This document shows, piece by piece, positions 51,094 to 59,941 of a stretch of DNA of 64,000 nucleotides. The notes under the pieces were generated by a model that saw only the letters and a program-made list of their open reading frames with translations, was not told the DNA's origin and searched no databases. Position 1 is the stretch's first letter. Every line of letters starts with the position of its first letter. The translations under genes were made by a program, and so were the position numbers. The stretch is from positions 488,501 to 552,500 of the forward strand of contig NC_014816.1 of assembly GCF_000175215.2 (NCBI RefSeq). Reading direction: 5' to 3'. This stretch comes from Asticcacaulis excentricus CB 48. Lineage in GTDB: Bacteria > Pseudomonadota > Alphaproteobacteria > Caulobacterales > Caulobacteraceae.

Positions 51094-52227
51094 TTACTGG
51101 CTCAGCCGTTTGCGGGCATTGGCGAAGGCATAGATCGTGCCGTTGACGCGCCCGCCGAGGTCCAGTTCCAGGCTGGCCAGTTGGTCGAGGCGACGCCCCA
51201 GGCGCTGCGTCAGATGCGACACGCCCAGCGCCTTGCCGCCGCTGTCGATCAGACGTGACAAGGTTTCAGAGGTGCGACCCTGTCCGGAGGCGGCAAACAA
51301 GCGACCATGCTGCACCACCGAATGGTTGTTGCAGAAGGCGTTCTTGTAATGCTGCTGCCCGGTCGAGAGGTCGTAATAATTGACACCTAACTCACGCAAT
51401 GGCGTCTGACAGCCCTGCAGGAATATCTGACCGGGGGAATAGGCACTGTAGGCAGGGTCAAAGGCCGACACCCAAGGATGTATGCGGTCTCCCAGACGCG
51501 GCCCAAAGTGCCAAATGATCGGCTTGCCGCCTGCCGTGACGGTCGTCAGATGACCATAAAGCTGCGTCTGCGTATCGGCCGGGCGCACGAACAGCTGACG
51601 CATCAGGGCCTGCACCCAAGGGGCCGAGAGGAAATCGTGGATGCCGGTCTGCGCGGTCTGAGCGCGCTTGATGGCCAGCATGGCCTCAAAGTGTTCGGGC
51701 GTGAAATCCGGCAGTTCAAACCGTATCTCGCCGTGATCCTCTTCGAGGCGGCGGCGCAGGCGGTTGATGTTTTTCAGATGCTTCTTGTCGACATTATTGA
51801 CCGTTTCACCGTGCGTCAGGTCGATACCGTAGGCGTCTTCGGGTTCACCCTCAAAGCCGTCAAAGGCCCCATAAGGGTCGATCAGGCCCGACACCTGAAA
51901 GGCGCGAATCCCAGCCAGAGCCAGTGCTTCCCGCGTCGGGAAGACCGTATCTGGGAAGCTGATCAGGGCCGTGTAGTCGTTGAACGGTGCGCCGACGGGG
52001 CGCGCAAACTGCCCCGGACGGCGGTGGTGCGGCAGGAAGGCAAGGGTCTTTCCGGCGCGACGAAACACCGCCACCTTTACATCATCGCGCACCTGCGCCA
52101 CGGCGGCGCAGAAGTCCAACGACAGGACCGGCGAGCCGAAGGCAAAAGTCTGGCGCGCCATGTCGCGCCAAGCGCCGATGTCGGTTTCGCTAAGGTCGCG
52201 CGGAGCGATCAGGTCACAGGTAATCAT
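51094..52227 (-). CDS. FemAB/CelD-type GNAT acetyltransferase, HfsK-like candidate
   Basis: Protein of 377 residues. The N-terminal part ITCDLIAPRDLSETDIGAWR and FLPHHRRPGQFARPVGAPFN, and the C-terminal GNAT-like core with IWHFGPRLGDRIHPWVSAFD, YSAYSPGQIFLQG and NYYDLSTGQQHYKNAF, match the BcsL/CelD family of polysaccharide-associated acetyltransferases. In Caulobacter, HfsK, a protein of this kind, is needed for holdfast cohesion. Because this genome carries hfaABD, a holdfast role is plausible but unproven. It is the first gene of the operon. Confidence 0.8.
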   Translation of the reverse strand: MITCDLIAPRDLSETDIGAWRDMARQTFAFGSPVLSLDFCAAVAQVRDDVKVAVFRRAGKTLAFLPHHRRPGQFARPVGAPFNDYTALISFPDTVFPTREALALAGIRAFQVSGLIDPYGAFDGFEGEPEDAYGIDLTHGETVNNVDKKHLKNINRLRRRLEEDHGEIRFELPDFTPEHFEAMLAIKRAQTAQTGIHDFLSAPWVQALMRQLFVRPADTQTQLYGHLTTVTAGGKPIIWHFGPRLGDRIHPWVSAFDPAYSAYSPGQIFLQGCQTPLRELGVNYYDLSTGQQHYKNAFCNNHSVVQHGRLFAASGQGRTSETLSRLIDSGGKALGVSHLTQRLGRRLDQLASLELDLGGRVNGTIYAFANARKRLSQ

Positions 52228-52267
52228 ACGGGTTCCGGGACGGGCCTGCGGAGGCCCCTTGTTTTAC

Positions 52268-52342
52268 AGGGAATTCCTAACAGGGAAGGGTAAATATTCC
52301 CTATGTCAGGATAGTTACTTTTTTCAACCCACTGACAGGGAA
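52268..52342. promoter_or_regulatory. Iterated AGGGAA/TTCCCT motif upstream of the XRE operon
   Basis: AGGGAA occurs at 52268-52273, 52282-52287 and 52337-52342, and its complement TTCCCT at 52297-52302. Four copies in 75 bases is far more than expected. The region lies between the acetyltransferase gene (leftward) and the membrane-protein/XRE operon (rightward). It is a candidate operator for the XRE regulator or another repressor. Confidence 0.5.
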
Positions 52343-52474
52343 GTGGAGGAAAAACCGGGTTTCGCGGGCGTCCGCAAACGCAAAAGACAAGTTTCACAAT
52401 CTTTTTGACAAGGACGCTTGACATTGAAAGCGGCTCCCGTGTAAAGGTTACTTGTCACTTCGAGGGTGGTTGTT

Positions 52475-52918
52475 ATGTCGGTAAATCGGTTTTTCTACAC
52501 GGGTGTCATAGTGGCTGGGGTCACGCTAGGCACGGCAGGCGGATTTGTGGCGGCCAAGGCCTTTATGGCCCCGGTCGTCCCTGTGTGGGTGGTGCCTGCG
52601 TTGGTGTGCATCATTGCGGGTCTTGCAGCCCTAGCGCTCTTTGCTTTCGTTTACAAAAAACGCCACCGCGCGGACTTCCATGATGAGTTTGCGGTGCGCA
52701 AGAAATCAGAGTCGGCGCAATTGGGTTTGTCTCTAGGCATCCTGATGTTTCTTACCGTGCACCTGTCGCTGATATTTATTCCCGGCCTAGAGGAGGCGGT
52801 GTCCCATGCGATGCATCGCTTCGGTAACCCCTTCGAGGCAGGTCGAATGGTGGGTTTCCTGCCTGTTGTTGCAGGCGTTCTGATCGCGCGGCTGGCAACC
52901 GCTGTGAAGTATAGCTGA
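52475..52918 (+). CDS. Hypothetical four-helix membrane protein (operon with XRE)
   Basis: Protein of 147 residues with four membrane helices (about 6-30, 33-57, 85-106 and 124-142) and a short cytoplasmic loop with basic residues (YKKRHRADFHDEFAVRKKSE). The ATG at 52475 has GAGGG upstream. It is 20 bases from the next membrane-protein gene and shares its strand. The combination of small four-helix membrane proteins and a short XRE regulator is common in bacteria, but the function is unknown. Confidence 0.75.
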   Translation: MSVNRFFYTGVIVAGVTLGTAGGFVAAKAFMAPVVPVWVVPALVCIIAGLAALALFAFVYKKRHRADFHDEFAVRKKSESAQLGLSLGILMFLTVHLSLIFIPGLEEAVSHAMHRFGNPFEAGRMVGFLPVVAGVLIARLATAVKYS

Positions 52919-52937
52919 GGTGAGTGAGGTGAAGACG

Positions 52938-53396
52938 ATGATGGCGAAGAAAAAGATTTCATTCACAGGTGTGCTTTTACGCGTTTTGGGCTTCAGTCTG
53001 ATCGGAGGCATGGCCGTCGGAGCCTTGTCTGCAGTCCTGATGCTGGAAGGCGGTGTGACAGATCGTACCTTCATACTCGCGACAGCGGCGGCCCTGATGG
53101 GGGCTGTTTTGATGGTCGTTACCGGTGTCTATTCCATTCGCTGGTGGCAGAGTGTCGATGAGGCCGTGCGCCATGCCCATGCTTGGGCCTGGTACTGGGG
53201 TGGCAGCGCCGGTATGGCTTTTTCCACCGTGTTTTTCCTTGTCTTTACAGTCACGGACGGAGTGGTCGCCCGTACCCTCATGCAAAAGCTGGGATACGAA
53301 GGCGGGGCCGTTGAATTCGGCATGATACTGACGGCGGGGCCAATGTTGGTTGGCTATGGCATCGCGTGGGGTATCTGGTGGCTGCGGCACAGATAA
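52938..53396 (+). CDS. Hypothetical four-helix membrane protein (second copy in operon)
   Basis: Protein of 152 residues with four membrane helices. A conserved-looking segment SIRWWQSVDEAVRHAHAWAW lies in the middle, before two further hydrophobic helices. The start is ATG at 52938, seven bases after GAGGTG; ATG 52941 is the neighbouring alternative and an upstream GTG at 52920 is possible. It ends five bases before the XRE gene. It is probably regulated with it. Confidence 0.75.
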   Translation: MMAKKKISFTGVLLRVLGFSLIGGMAVGALSAVLMLEGGVTDRTFILATAAALMGAVLMVVTGVYSIRWWQSVDEAVRHAHAWAWYWGGSAGMAFSTVFFLVFTVTDGVVARTLMQKLGYEGGAVEFGMILTAGPMLVGYGIAWGIWWLRHR

Positions 53397-53400
53397 CATC

Positions 53401-53589
53401 ATGAAAAATCGTCTCAAAGTCCTGCGTGCGGAACACAACCTGTCTCAGGCCGATTTGGCCCAGAAGCTGGATGTGTCACGCCAGACCGTGAATGCCATCG
53501 AAACGGAGAAGTACGATCCCTCCCTGCCGCTGGCTTTCAAAATCGCCGACGTCTTCGCCCTGAAAATCGAAGACATCTTCCAACCTTAA
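53401..53589 (+). CDS. XRE-family small transcriptional regulator
   Basis: Protein of 62 residues, nearly all one helix-turn-helix: LRAEHNLSQADLAQKLDVSR and then TVNAIETEKYDPSLPLAFKI. This is the short YozG-like form with the C-terminal IEDIFQP. It is five bases downstream of the second membrane-protein gene and so belongs to the operon. It probably regulates its own operon, perhaps through the AGGGAA motifs upstream. Confidence 0.92.
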   Translation: MKNRLKVLRAEHNLSQADLAQKLDVSRQTVNAIETEKYDPSLPLAFKIADVFALKIEDIFQP

Positions 53590-53626
53590 TCTATAGTCTT
53601 TTTTCACACTCAAGAGGGGGTATCCC

Positions 53627-54544
53627 ATGATCAATCTGAAAAACACTCGCCGTGCGCTTCTGACCGGCTTTGTCGCTGTCGCCGCCCTGCTTCCGCTGGG
53701 GGCAGCGCAGGCCAAAGAGACCGCTCCCGCCCCAAAAATGTGGGTCATCAAAGACGCCGACTCCACCGTCTATCTCTATGGCTCCTTCCATATTCTGAAG
53801 TCGGATACGCAGTGGCGGACGCCAGCGCTAGATAAGGTGTTCAACAGCGCCGACACGCTTTATCTCGAAGTGCCCAATATAGATGATCAGGCCGCCGCGA
53901 CCGCCTTGGTACAGAAGTACGGTATCGACCCGACGGGCAGCCTTTTGAAGCCCTATACGCCCGAAGAGCAAAAGCTGATCCGCGAGACCTATGCCAAGTA
54001 CGGCCTAAATATCGACCAGCTGGTCATGCTGAAGCCATGGCTGGCGAGCCTGATGCTGGCCATGGCGCAGATGCAGAAGGAAGGCTTTGATCCGAACATC
54101 GGCGTGGACAAGACGCTTCTGGCGGCGGCGCGCGCCAAGAACCTGCCGGTCAAGGGGCTGGAGACGATGGAAGACCAGATGAAGCTCCTCTCTCAGGATG
54201 TGTTTGGTGAAGAGTCGAAAGCGCTGCTCGATACGGTCAAAGAAGACGCTAACGTCAAGGCCCAGTTCACCAAGCTGCTGACGGCGTGGCAGACCGGCGA
54301 CCTCAAGGGGATGGAAGTCCTGATGATCGACGAGATGAAGGCTAAGACGCCGAAGATGTACGAAGCCGTCATGGTCAACCGCAACCGCAATTGGGTGCAG
54401 CCGATCAAGGACGTGCTGGCCGGTTCGGGCACGCAGATGATCGTCGTCGGGGCTGGGCACCTGGCCGGTCCGGACAGCGTGCAGGCCCTTTTGAAAAAAG
54501 AAGGCATCAAGGTTGAACTGTACGACTATCAGTCTGCAAAGTAA
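53627..54544 (+). CDS. TraB/GumN-family secreted protein
   Basis: Protein of 305 residues with a signal peptide (about 1-30, ending AAQAKE). The conserved family motifs are YLYGSFHILKSDTQW near the start, LPVKGLETMEDQMKLL in the middle and VGAGHLAGPDSVQALLKKEG near the end; the GxxH and GxxHL histidines and Glu may bind metal. TraB/GumN proteins resemble Tiki-type proteases, but most have no proven function. It starts 37 bases after the XRE gene and ends before a terminator. Confidence 0.9.
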   Translation: MINLKNTRRALLTGFVAVAALLPLGAAQAKETAPAPKMWVIKDADSTVYLYGSFHILKSDTQWRTPALDKVFNSADTLYLEVPNIDDQAAATALVQKYGIDPTGSLLKPYTPEEQKLIRETYAKYGLNIDQLVMLKPWLASLMLAMAQMQKEGFDPNIGVDKTLLAAARAKNLPVKGLETMEDQMKLLSQDVFGEESKALLDTVKEDANVKAQFTKLLTAWQTGDLKGMEVLMIDEMKAKTPKMYEAVMVNRNRNWVQPIKDVLAGSGTQMIVVGAGHLAGPDSVQALLKKEGIKVELYDYQSAK

Positions 54545-54558
54545 GCCTTTGTGATCGT

Positions 54559-54589
54559 AACCCCTGTGCGTGATCGTGCAGGGGTTTTT
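54559..54589 (+). terminator. Intrinsic terminator after the TraB/GumN gene
   Basis: AACCCCTG (54559-54566) pairs with CAGGGGTT (54579-54586), followed by TTTATT. It lies 14 bases after the stop codon. Confidence 0.85.
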
Positions 54590-54624
54590 ATTGACATTGA
54601 GGCCGTTTTTATACACAAGGCGCG

Positions 54625-54690
54625 CCTAAGCCCCTTAAAGCTTAGAATTACCGATCCCCTTGGTCCCGTGCGGCTTTGGGGATGCTTCTT
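54625..54690 (+). promoter_or_regulatory. Possible attenuator-like leader of argD
   Basis: CTAAGC-type arms (about 54626-54644) form one short stem, and ATCCCC (54654-54659) with GGGGAT (54678-54683) forms another that is followed by GCTTCTTTTTT. The second resembles an intrinsic terminator placed 20 bases before argD. The stems are short, so this is tentative. Confidence 0.3.
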
Positions 54691-54709
54691 TTTTAAGGGA
54701 TTCACGAAG

Positions 54710-55933
54710 ATGAACACCACGCCTGAGACTGCCCCCGAAGATCACCTGTTCGGCGTTTATAACCGCGCCGCTATGGAGGTTGAACGCGGCGAAGGCGTGC
54801 GACTTTACGCCCGTGACGGGCGCGTGTTCATCGATCTGGTGCAGGGCGTGGCAACCAATGGCCTCGGCCACTGCCATCCGAGGCTGATTGAGGCGGTCAA
54901 GACCCAGTCCGAAAAGCTGTGGCACGTGTCCAATATCTTCCGCATCCCGGATCAGCAGACGTTGGCGGCGCGGCTTTGCGAAGACTCCTTTGCCGATCAG
55001 GTCTTCTTCACCAATTCGGGCACCGAAGCCGTTGAATGCGCGCTGAAGCTGGCGCGCAAGTATCACGACGCCAAGGGGCAGCCTGAGCGCATCGACATCA
55101 TCACCTTTACCGGGGCCTTCCACGGCCGCTCCTATGGCGCGGTCAATGCCGGGGGCAATGATGCCTATCTTGCCGGGTTCGGGCCGAAGTTGCCGGGCTA
55201 TGTGCATCTGTCGTTTGGCGACCATGAGGCGCTGAAAGCCGCCGCCGCCGCCCCCACGGCAGCGGCCATTCTGGTCGAGCCGGTGCAGGGCGAGGGCGGC
55301 ACCCGTCAGGTGCCGGAACAATGCCTGCGCGGCCTGCGTGATCTGTGCGATCAGTACGGCCTACTTTTGATGTTTGATGAGATCCAGTGCGGCATGGGGC
55401 GTTCGGGCAAGCTGTGGGCGCACCAGTGGTCTGGCGTCGAACCAGACGTCATGATGACCGCCAAGGCGCTGGGCGGCGGCTTCCCCATCGGAGCCTGTCT
55501 GGCGACCAAGGAAGCAGCGTCTGGCATGGTCTTTGGCAGCCACGGCTCGACCTTCGGCGGCAACCCGCTAGCCATGGCGGTCGGTCTGGTCGCCTATGGC
55601 GAGCTGTCGAGCCCTGAGATGCTCGATCACGTCAATCAGGTGTCCGGATTCCTGCGTCAGCAGCTCCAGGGTCTCAAAGCCGCCTTCCCGGACATCATTG
55701 ACGAAATCCGCGGCAAGGGCCTGCTGGTCGGTATCAAGGTCAAGCCATCCAACCGTGACGTTATGGCTCTGGCGCGCGACAACGGCCTTCTGATTGCGGG
55801 CGGGTCCGACAACTGCATCCGCTTGCTGCCGCCGCTCAACCTGACCATTGAGGAGGCACGTGAGGCGCTGGCGTTGTTCGAAAAGACCTGTCAGGCGGCG
55901 CGCGACACCCTGCTCGTTGAGGAGACCGCGTAA
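54710..55933 (+). CDS. argD: Acetylornithine aminotransferase
   Basis: Protein of 407 residues, PLP-dependent, makes N-acetylornithine in arginine synthesis (and may act in lysine synthesis on succinyl-DAP). Visible: LVQGVATNGLGHCHPRLIEA, FFTNSGTEAVECALKLAR, FHGRSYGAVNAGG, LLMFDEIQCGMGRSG and the PLP lysine in TAKALGGGFPIGA near residue 255. The start ATG at 54710 gives the usual N-terminus. It overlaps argF by one base, so argD-argF are coupled. Confidence 0.94.
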   Translation: MNTTPETAPEDHLFGVYNRAAMEVERGEGVRLYARDGRVFIDLVQGVATNGLGHCHPRLIEAVKTQSEKLWHVSNIFRIPDQQTLAARLCEDSFADQVFFTNSGTEAVECALKLARKYHDAKGQPERIDIITFTGAFHGRSYGAVNAGGNDAYLAGFGPKLPGYVHLSFGDHEALKAAAAAPTAAAILVEPVQGEGGTRQVPEQCLRGLRDLCDQYGLLLMFDEIQCGMGRSGKLWAHQWSGVEPDVMMTAKALGGGFPIGACLATKEAASGMVFGSHGSTFGGNPLAMAVGLVAYGELSSPEMLDHVNQVSGFLRQQLQGLKAAFPDIIDEIRGKGLLVGIKVKPSNRDVMALARDNGLLIAGGSDNCIRLLPPLNLTIEEAREALALFEKTCQAARDTLLVEETA

Positions 55934-56856
55934 TGGTGAAGCATTTTCTGGACATTTCCGACCTGAGCGCCACCGACCTGCGCGCGATCCTCGATGACGC
56001 CCATGCGCGTAAAAAGGCGCGTCTGGGCTGGCCCAAGGGGCGCGTCGATGCCGATGCCCCGGCGCAGGACCGCGTGCTGGCCATGATCTTCGAAAAGAAC
56101 TCTACGCGCACACGCTTCTCCTTCGATGCGGCTATCCGGCAACTGGGCGGTGACGCCATCATCTCGACGGCGACCGACATGCAGCTCGGTCGCGGCGAGA
56201 CCATCGAAGATACGGCCAAGGTCTTGTCGCGCATGGTCGATGCCATCATGATCCGCGCCAATCGCCATGAGGATGTCGAACGTCTGGCGCGCGCCGCCAG
56301 CGTGCCGGTGATCAACGGCCTGACCAACAAGAGCCACCCGTGCCAGATCCTCGCTGATCTTCAAACGATTGAGGAACATCGGGGCGATATCAAAGGTAAG
56401 ACCCTGGCCTGGGTCGGTGACGGCAACAATGTCTGTGCCTCCTTCATCCATGCGGCGGCACGTTTTGACTTCACGCTGAACATTGCTTGCCCGGCCAAGT
56501 ATAAGCCCTCGAACGCTGACATGGTGTTTGCGGCGGAATCGCGTGCGCGCGTGACGGTGACGCAGGACCCGGAGGCCGCGGTGCGTGGCGCCGATGTGGT
56601 GATGGCCGATACCTGGGTGTCGATGGGCGACCTCGATCACGAGGAACGCCTTGAGGCCTTTGAACCCTATCAGGTCAATGAGGCGCTGATGAAGCTGGCC
56701 GGGCCCGACGCACTGTTCCTGCACTGCCTGCCGGCTCATCGCGGCGAAGAGGTGACGGACGGCGTGATCGACGGCCCGCAATCGCAGGTCTGGGATGAGG
56801 CGGAAAACCGCATCCACGCCCAGAAGGCCGTGCTGGCGTGGTGCCTGAACGCATAA
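55933..56856 (+). CDS. argF: Ornithine carbamoyltransferase
   Basis: Protein of 307 residues. The carbamoyl-phosphate motif FEKNSTRTRFSFDAAIRQLG is at about residue 54-73, the ornithine motif HCLPAHRG near 264, and the HPCQILADLQT loop near 135. The enzyme forms citrulline from ornithine. Translational coupling to argD (overlap of one base) makes this an arginine operon. A terminator follows. Confidence 0.96.
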   Translation: MVKHFLDISDLSATDLRAILDDAHARKKARLGWPKGRVDADAPAQDRVLAMIFEKNSTRTRFSFDAAIRQLGGDAIISTATDMQLGRGETIEDTAKVLSRMVDAIMIRANRHEDVERLARAASVPVINGLTNKSHPCQILADLQTIEEHRGDIKGKTLAWVGDGNNVCASFIHAAARFDFTLNIACPAKYKPSNADMVFAAESRARVTVTQDPEAAVRGADVVMADTWVSMGDLDHEERLEAFEPYQVNEALMKLAGPDALFLHCLPAHRGEEVTDGVIDGPQSQVWDEAENRIHAQKAVLAWCLNA

Positions 56857-56900
56857 ATCCGAAACCTCCCTTCACGAAGTGCGGGGACGGGTAACATTGA

Positions 56901-56935
56901 AAAACCCCTCCGGTTTGCGCCGGAGGGGTTTTGTT
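56901..56935. terminator. Bidirectional intrinsic terminator between argF and the M16 protease gene
   Basis: AAAACCCCTCCGG (56901-56913) pairs with CCGGAGGGGTTTT (56920-56932) over TTTGCG. Flanking A and T runs suit both convergent genes. Confidence 0.9.
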
Positions 56936-56940
56936 TGGTC

Positions 56941-59850
56941 CTACTTCGCTGGGGCAGCGGCGGGTTTGTCCGCCGGCTTGACCTGAATACGCAGCAGTTT
57001 CTCCTTGATCAGCCACTTCTTCGCCATGGCCTGAATGTCAGCAGGCGTCACCGCCTCGACCTCAGCCTTGCGCGTGCGGATAGCGGTCAAATCGCGCGGA
57101 TCGGCCTGAATGCCGGGCAGGGCGCCGATCCAGTAGCCATTCGTTTTGACCTGAACGTCGTAGCGATCCAGCACCGGCTTGCGCGCGCGCAGAAGTTCGT
57201 CGGCTTCCACGGGCTTGGCTTTCAGGTCTTCGGCAATGGCCAGAAGCGAGTCATAGAAGGTCTGATCGACTTCGGGTTTCACCGTCGCCTGGGCCGCCAG
57301 ATAGCCATAACCCTTGAAGGTGTTGGACATCACACTGCCCGCCGAGGAGCCGTAGGACGCCCCCTGCTTTTCGCGGATTTCGTCGATCAGGCGCAGCGTC
57401 ATGACTTCGGCCAGCATTTCGGTGGCACGGGCCTGCTTCGTATCGGCGAAGAAGTCCGTGGTTGGCCAGGCGACGTAGCTGAGGTTCTGATCGGCGCGAC
57501 CATTGTGAGTGAGGACCTGATGCAGGTTGGTCGTGGGGAAGCGAAGTGTATCGGCCCCCTTGACCGGCGCGACGGTTTCGGCGCGCTTGGGCAGGGTGGC
57601 GAAGGTGGTTTCCAGTACCTTCTTGGCGTCTTCGACCGTGATGTCACCGACAATGGTGATTTCGATAGGGGCTGTGGAAAGGATACCGGTGACCAGCGCC
57701 TTGGCATCATCATTCTTCACCGCCAGAGCCGCGTCCTTTTCCGGCAGGCCGAAGCGGGTATCCCCATTGCGCAGCAGGCGCGGGGCCTTGGTCGAGAAGA
57801 CGCTGTTGGGTGTTGAAGACAGGGTCTGGTAATAGTTGGGCAGGAAGGATTTCAGACGATCCAGCGCCTCCGGACGATAGGCCGTGTCGGTGACGAAGGC
57901 CGTCAGCACCTGCATTTGAAGCGCGAAATCGGCCGGGGTGGTTCCGCCGGACAGTGTGGCCGCCTCTTCACCGATGCCGAAATTGGCGCCATAGATGCGT
58001 CCGGCCAGCGTGTCCTTGATCTCTTCGGAATCGAGTTTGCCCAGACCGCCGTCGAAGACGCCGACCCAGTTGGCGGCCTGTAGCGGCAGGGCCTTGTCCT
58101 GTCCGATGGCGGTCAGGCCACCATTGAAGCGGACATTGACCAGAATTTCATTGTCCTTGAACGTCGTCGGCTTGATATTGACCTTCACGCCGTTGGCATA
58201 GGCCAGTTCGGTGACGCCAATATCGGACAGCACCGTTTCCTTACTGATCAAGGCCGGGGCCTTGCCAAAGGTTTCGTAAGGCCAGGCCTTCTTGACCGAG
58301 ACCGCCGGTTTTTCAACGGCTTTGGCCTTGATGGCCTCATACGACGCCAGCATGGCCGGCTTGTCGAAGCCGCCCAGATCGGACGCCCAGTGCGTCAGAA
58401 GCGGGCCGTCACCGGAAAACAGCGTCTTGGCGCGGGCACTGACCGCCGGGGCGGTAAGGCGGCCCTTGATGCTGTTGAAGAAGGCGAGGTTCTGGCTGGG
58501 GGCCGTCATGACCTCCTTGTCTGCCACAGAACCGACCAGCGCATTGACGATGGCGCCGGTATTGCGCGTCTTTTCGCCCTTGGCCTGTGCCTCTAGGCTT
58601 GCGGCCATCTCGGACAGTTCGCGGGTCACCTCATCTTCGGTCACGCCATAGGTTTCGAACTGGCGCACCATGGTGAAGGCCTGCTCAAAAGCGTCCTTTT
58701 CCTTGCCGGGCTTGGGCGTGATGCTGACGCTGAGGGTCTCGGCGGTCTTGGCGACTGTGTCGTCGCCGGCCCCGGCGGCGGCAAAGGCGCTTTCGGGGGA
58801 CTTAGCCTGACGCTCAAGGCGCTGGTTGAGGATGGACAGGGTTAGGTTATCGAGCGTGTCGTCGAAGTCTCTGGCCTGCGTTTCCCATGCATCGTCGAAC
58901 GGCTTGAACCACGTCACCTGCATGGATTTGCTGAGGCCCGGCTCGACATAGGTATAGGCCGAGGCCTTTTGTGGCGTGTAGGTGCCAAAGCTCAGCTTAT
59001 CCAGCGGGCGCTTGGAACGGGGTGTCAGGTCCGAGAATTTCGCCTTGATCTTGGCTTCGATGGCGTCGGCATCGACATCACCGGCCACCACGACCGTAGT
59101 GAGTTCCGGGCGGTAGAAGTCGTTATAATAGTCGATAAAGGCCTGAGCCGGGGCCTCGGCGATGACTTTGGTCGAACCGATGGGCAGGCGGTGGCCATAG
59201 AGCTGACCCGGGAAGGCGGCCTTGGCCCATTCGACATAGGCGCGGAAGCCCGGCGAATTGCGCGCGCGCTCTTCGCCCAGCACCACGCCGCGCTCACGGT
59301 CGATGGCCTTGGGGTCTAGTGTCAGATTACCCGCTGTCTCACGGAACAGGAACAGGCCCGTGTCGATGATCTCTTCGTCATTCTTGGGCAGGTCCAGCAT
59401 GTAGACCGTCTCATCGAACGAGGTGTAGGCATTGGTGTCCGGGCCGAACTTGAGGCCGTGACGCTCAAGGATCTTGACCATGTCGCCTTCGGGCACATTC
59501 TTCGAGCCGTTGAAAGCCATGTGCTCAAGGAAGTGGGCGAGGCCGAGCTGTTGCTCCGACTCCATCAACGAGCCGGTGCCAAAACGCATACGCAGGGCAA
59601 CGACTCCCGGCGGCGTCTTGTTCGGATAGATGATGTAGGTGAGGCCGTTGGGCAGGCGACCGAAACGCGCCTGAGGGTCGGGTGTGATGTCCGAATGGGT
59701 CTGCGCGAACTCGATGCCGCCCGGCAGGACCGCCGGTGCCTTAGGCGCCGTCTGAGCGTAGGCCACAGGCGTCAGCGCCGTCGCCGACAAAAGCCCGCTG
59801 GACAGGGCGGCAACCGTTGCGGCGGTCAGGAATTGGCTACGTATCGACAT
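56941..59850 (-). CDS. M16 zinc metalloprotease, secreted
   Basis: Protein of 969 residues. A signal peptide (MSIRSQFLTAATVAALSSGL, Ala-rich, cleaved near residue 33) is followed by the M16 catalytic domain with the inverted zinc motif LAHFLEHMAFNG near residue 105 and the distal Glu in ERGVVLGEERARNS. Two tandem M16 halves (pitrilysin type) are present, the second inactive-looking. It likely degrades peptides in the periplasm. The ATG at 59850 is chosen for the signal peptide; longer in-frame readings to 60063 pass through the intergenic gap into the hfaD end and are rejected. Confidence 0.9.
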   Translation of the reverse strand: MSIRSQFLTAATVAALSSGLLSATALTPVAYAQTAPKAPAVLPGGIEFAQTHSDITPDPQARFGRLPNGLTYIIYPNKTPPGVVALRMRFGTGSLMESEQQLGLAHFLEHMAFNGSKNVPEGDMVKILERHGLKFGPDTNAYTSFDETVYMLDLPKNDEEIIDTGLFLFRETAGNLTLDPKAIDRERGVVLGEERARNSPGFRAYVEWAKAAFPGQLYGHRLPIGSTKVIAEAPAQAFIDYYNDFYRPELTTVVVAGDVDADAIEAKIKAKFSDLTPRSKRPLDKLSFGTYTPQKASAYTYVEPGLSKSMQVTWFKPFDDAWETQARDFDDTLDNLTLSILNQRLERQAKSPESAFAAAGAGDDTVAKTAETLSVSITPKPGKEKDAFEQAFTMVRQFETYGVTEDEVTRELSEMAASLEAQAKGEKTRNTGAIVNALVGSVADKEVMTAPSQNLAFFNSIKGRLTAPAVSARAKTLFSGDGPLLTHWASDLGGFDKPAMLASYEAIKAKAVEKPAVSVKKAWPYETFGKAPALISKETVLSDIGVTELAYANGVKVNIKPTTFKDNEILVNVRFNGGLTAIGQDKALPLQAANWVGVFDGGLGKLDSEEIKDTLAGRIYGANFGIGEEAATLSGGTTPADFALQMQVLTAFVTDTAYRPEALDRLKSFLPNYYQTLSSTPNSVFSTKAPRLLRNGDTRFGLPEKDAALAVKNDDAKALVTGILSTAPIEITIVGDITVEDAKKVLETTFATLPKRAETVAPVKGADTLRFPTTNLHQVLTHNGRADQNLSYVAWPTTDFFADTKQARATEMLAEVMTLRLIDEIREKQGASYGSSAGSVMSNTFKGYGYLAAQATVKPEVDQTFYDSLLAIAEDLKAKPVEADELLRARKPVLDRYDVQVKTNGYWIGALPGIQADPRDLTAIRTRKAEVEAVTPADIQAMAKKWLIKEKLLRIQVKPADKPAAAPAK

Positions 59851-59941
59851 GAAAAGGTCGCCCCTCATAGGAAAATGTGGAGCGACCTTTTCAAAGTTTT
59901 GCGGCTGAATAAAGTTACGAAATCGTAATGTAGGTAACGAC

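Noticed and set aside
54551..54709. N-terminal extension of argD by 53 residues
   Set aside because: It runs through a terminator hairpin and has no ribosome site; aminotransferase homology starts at 54710.
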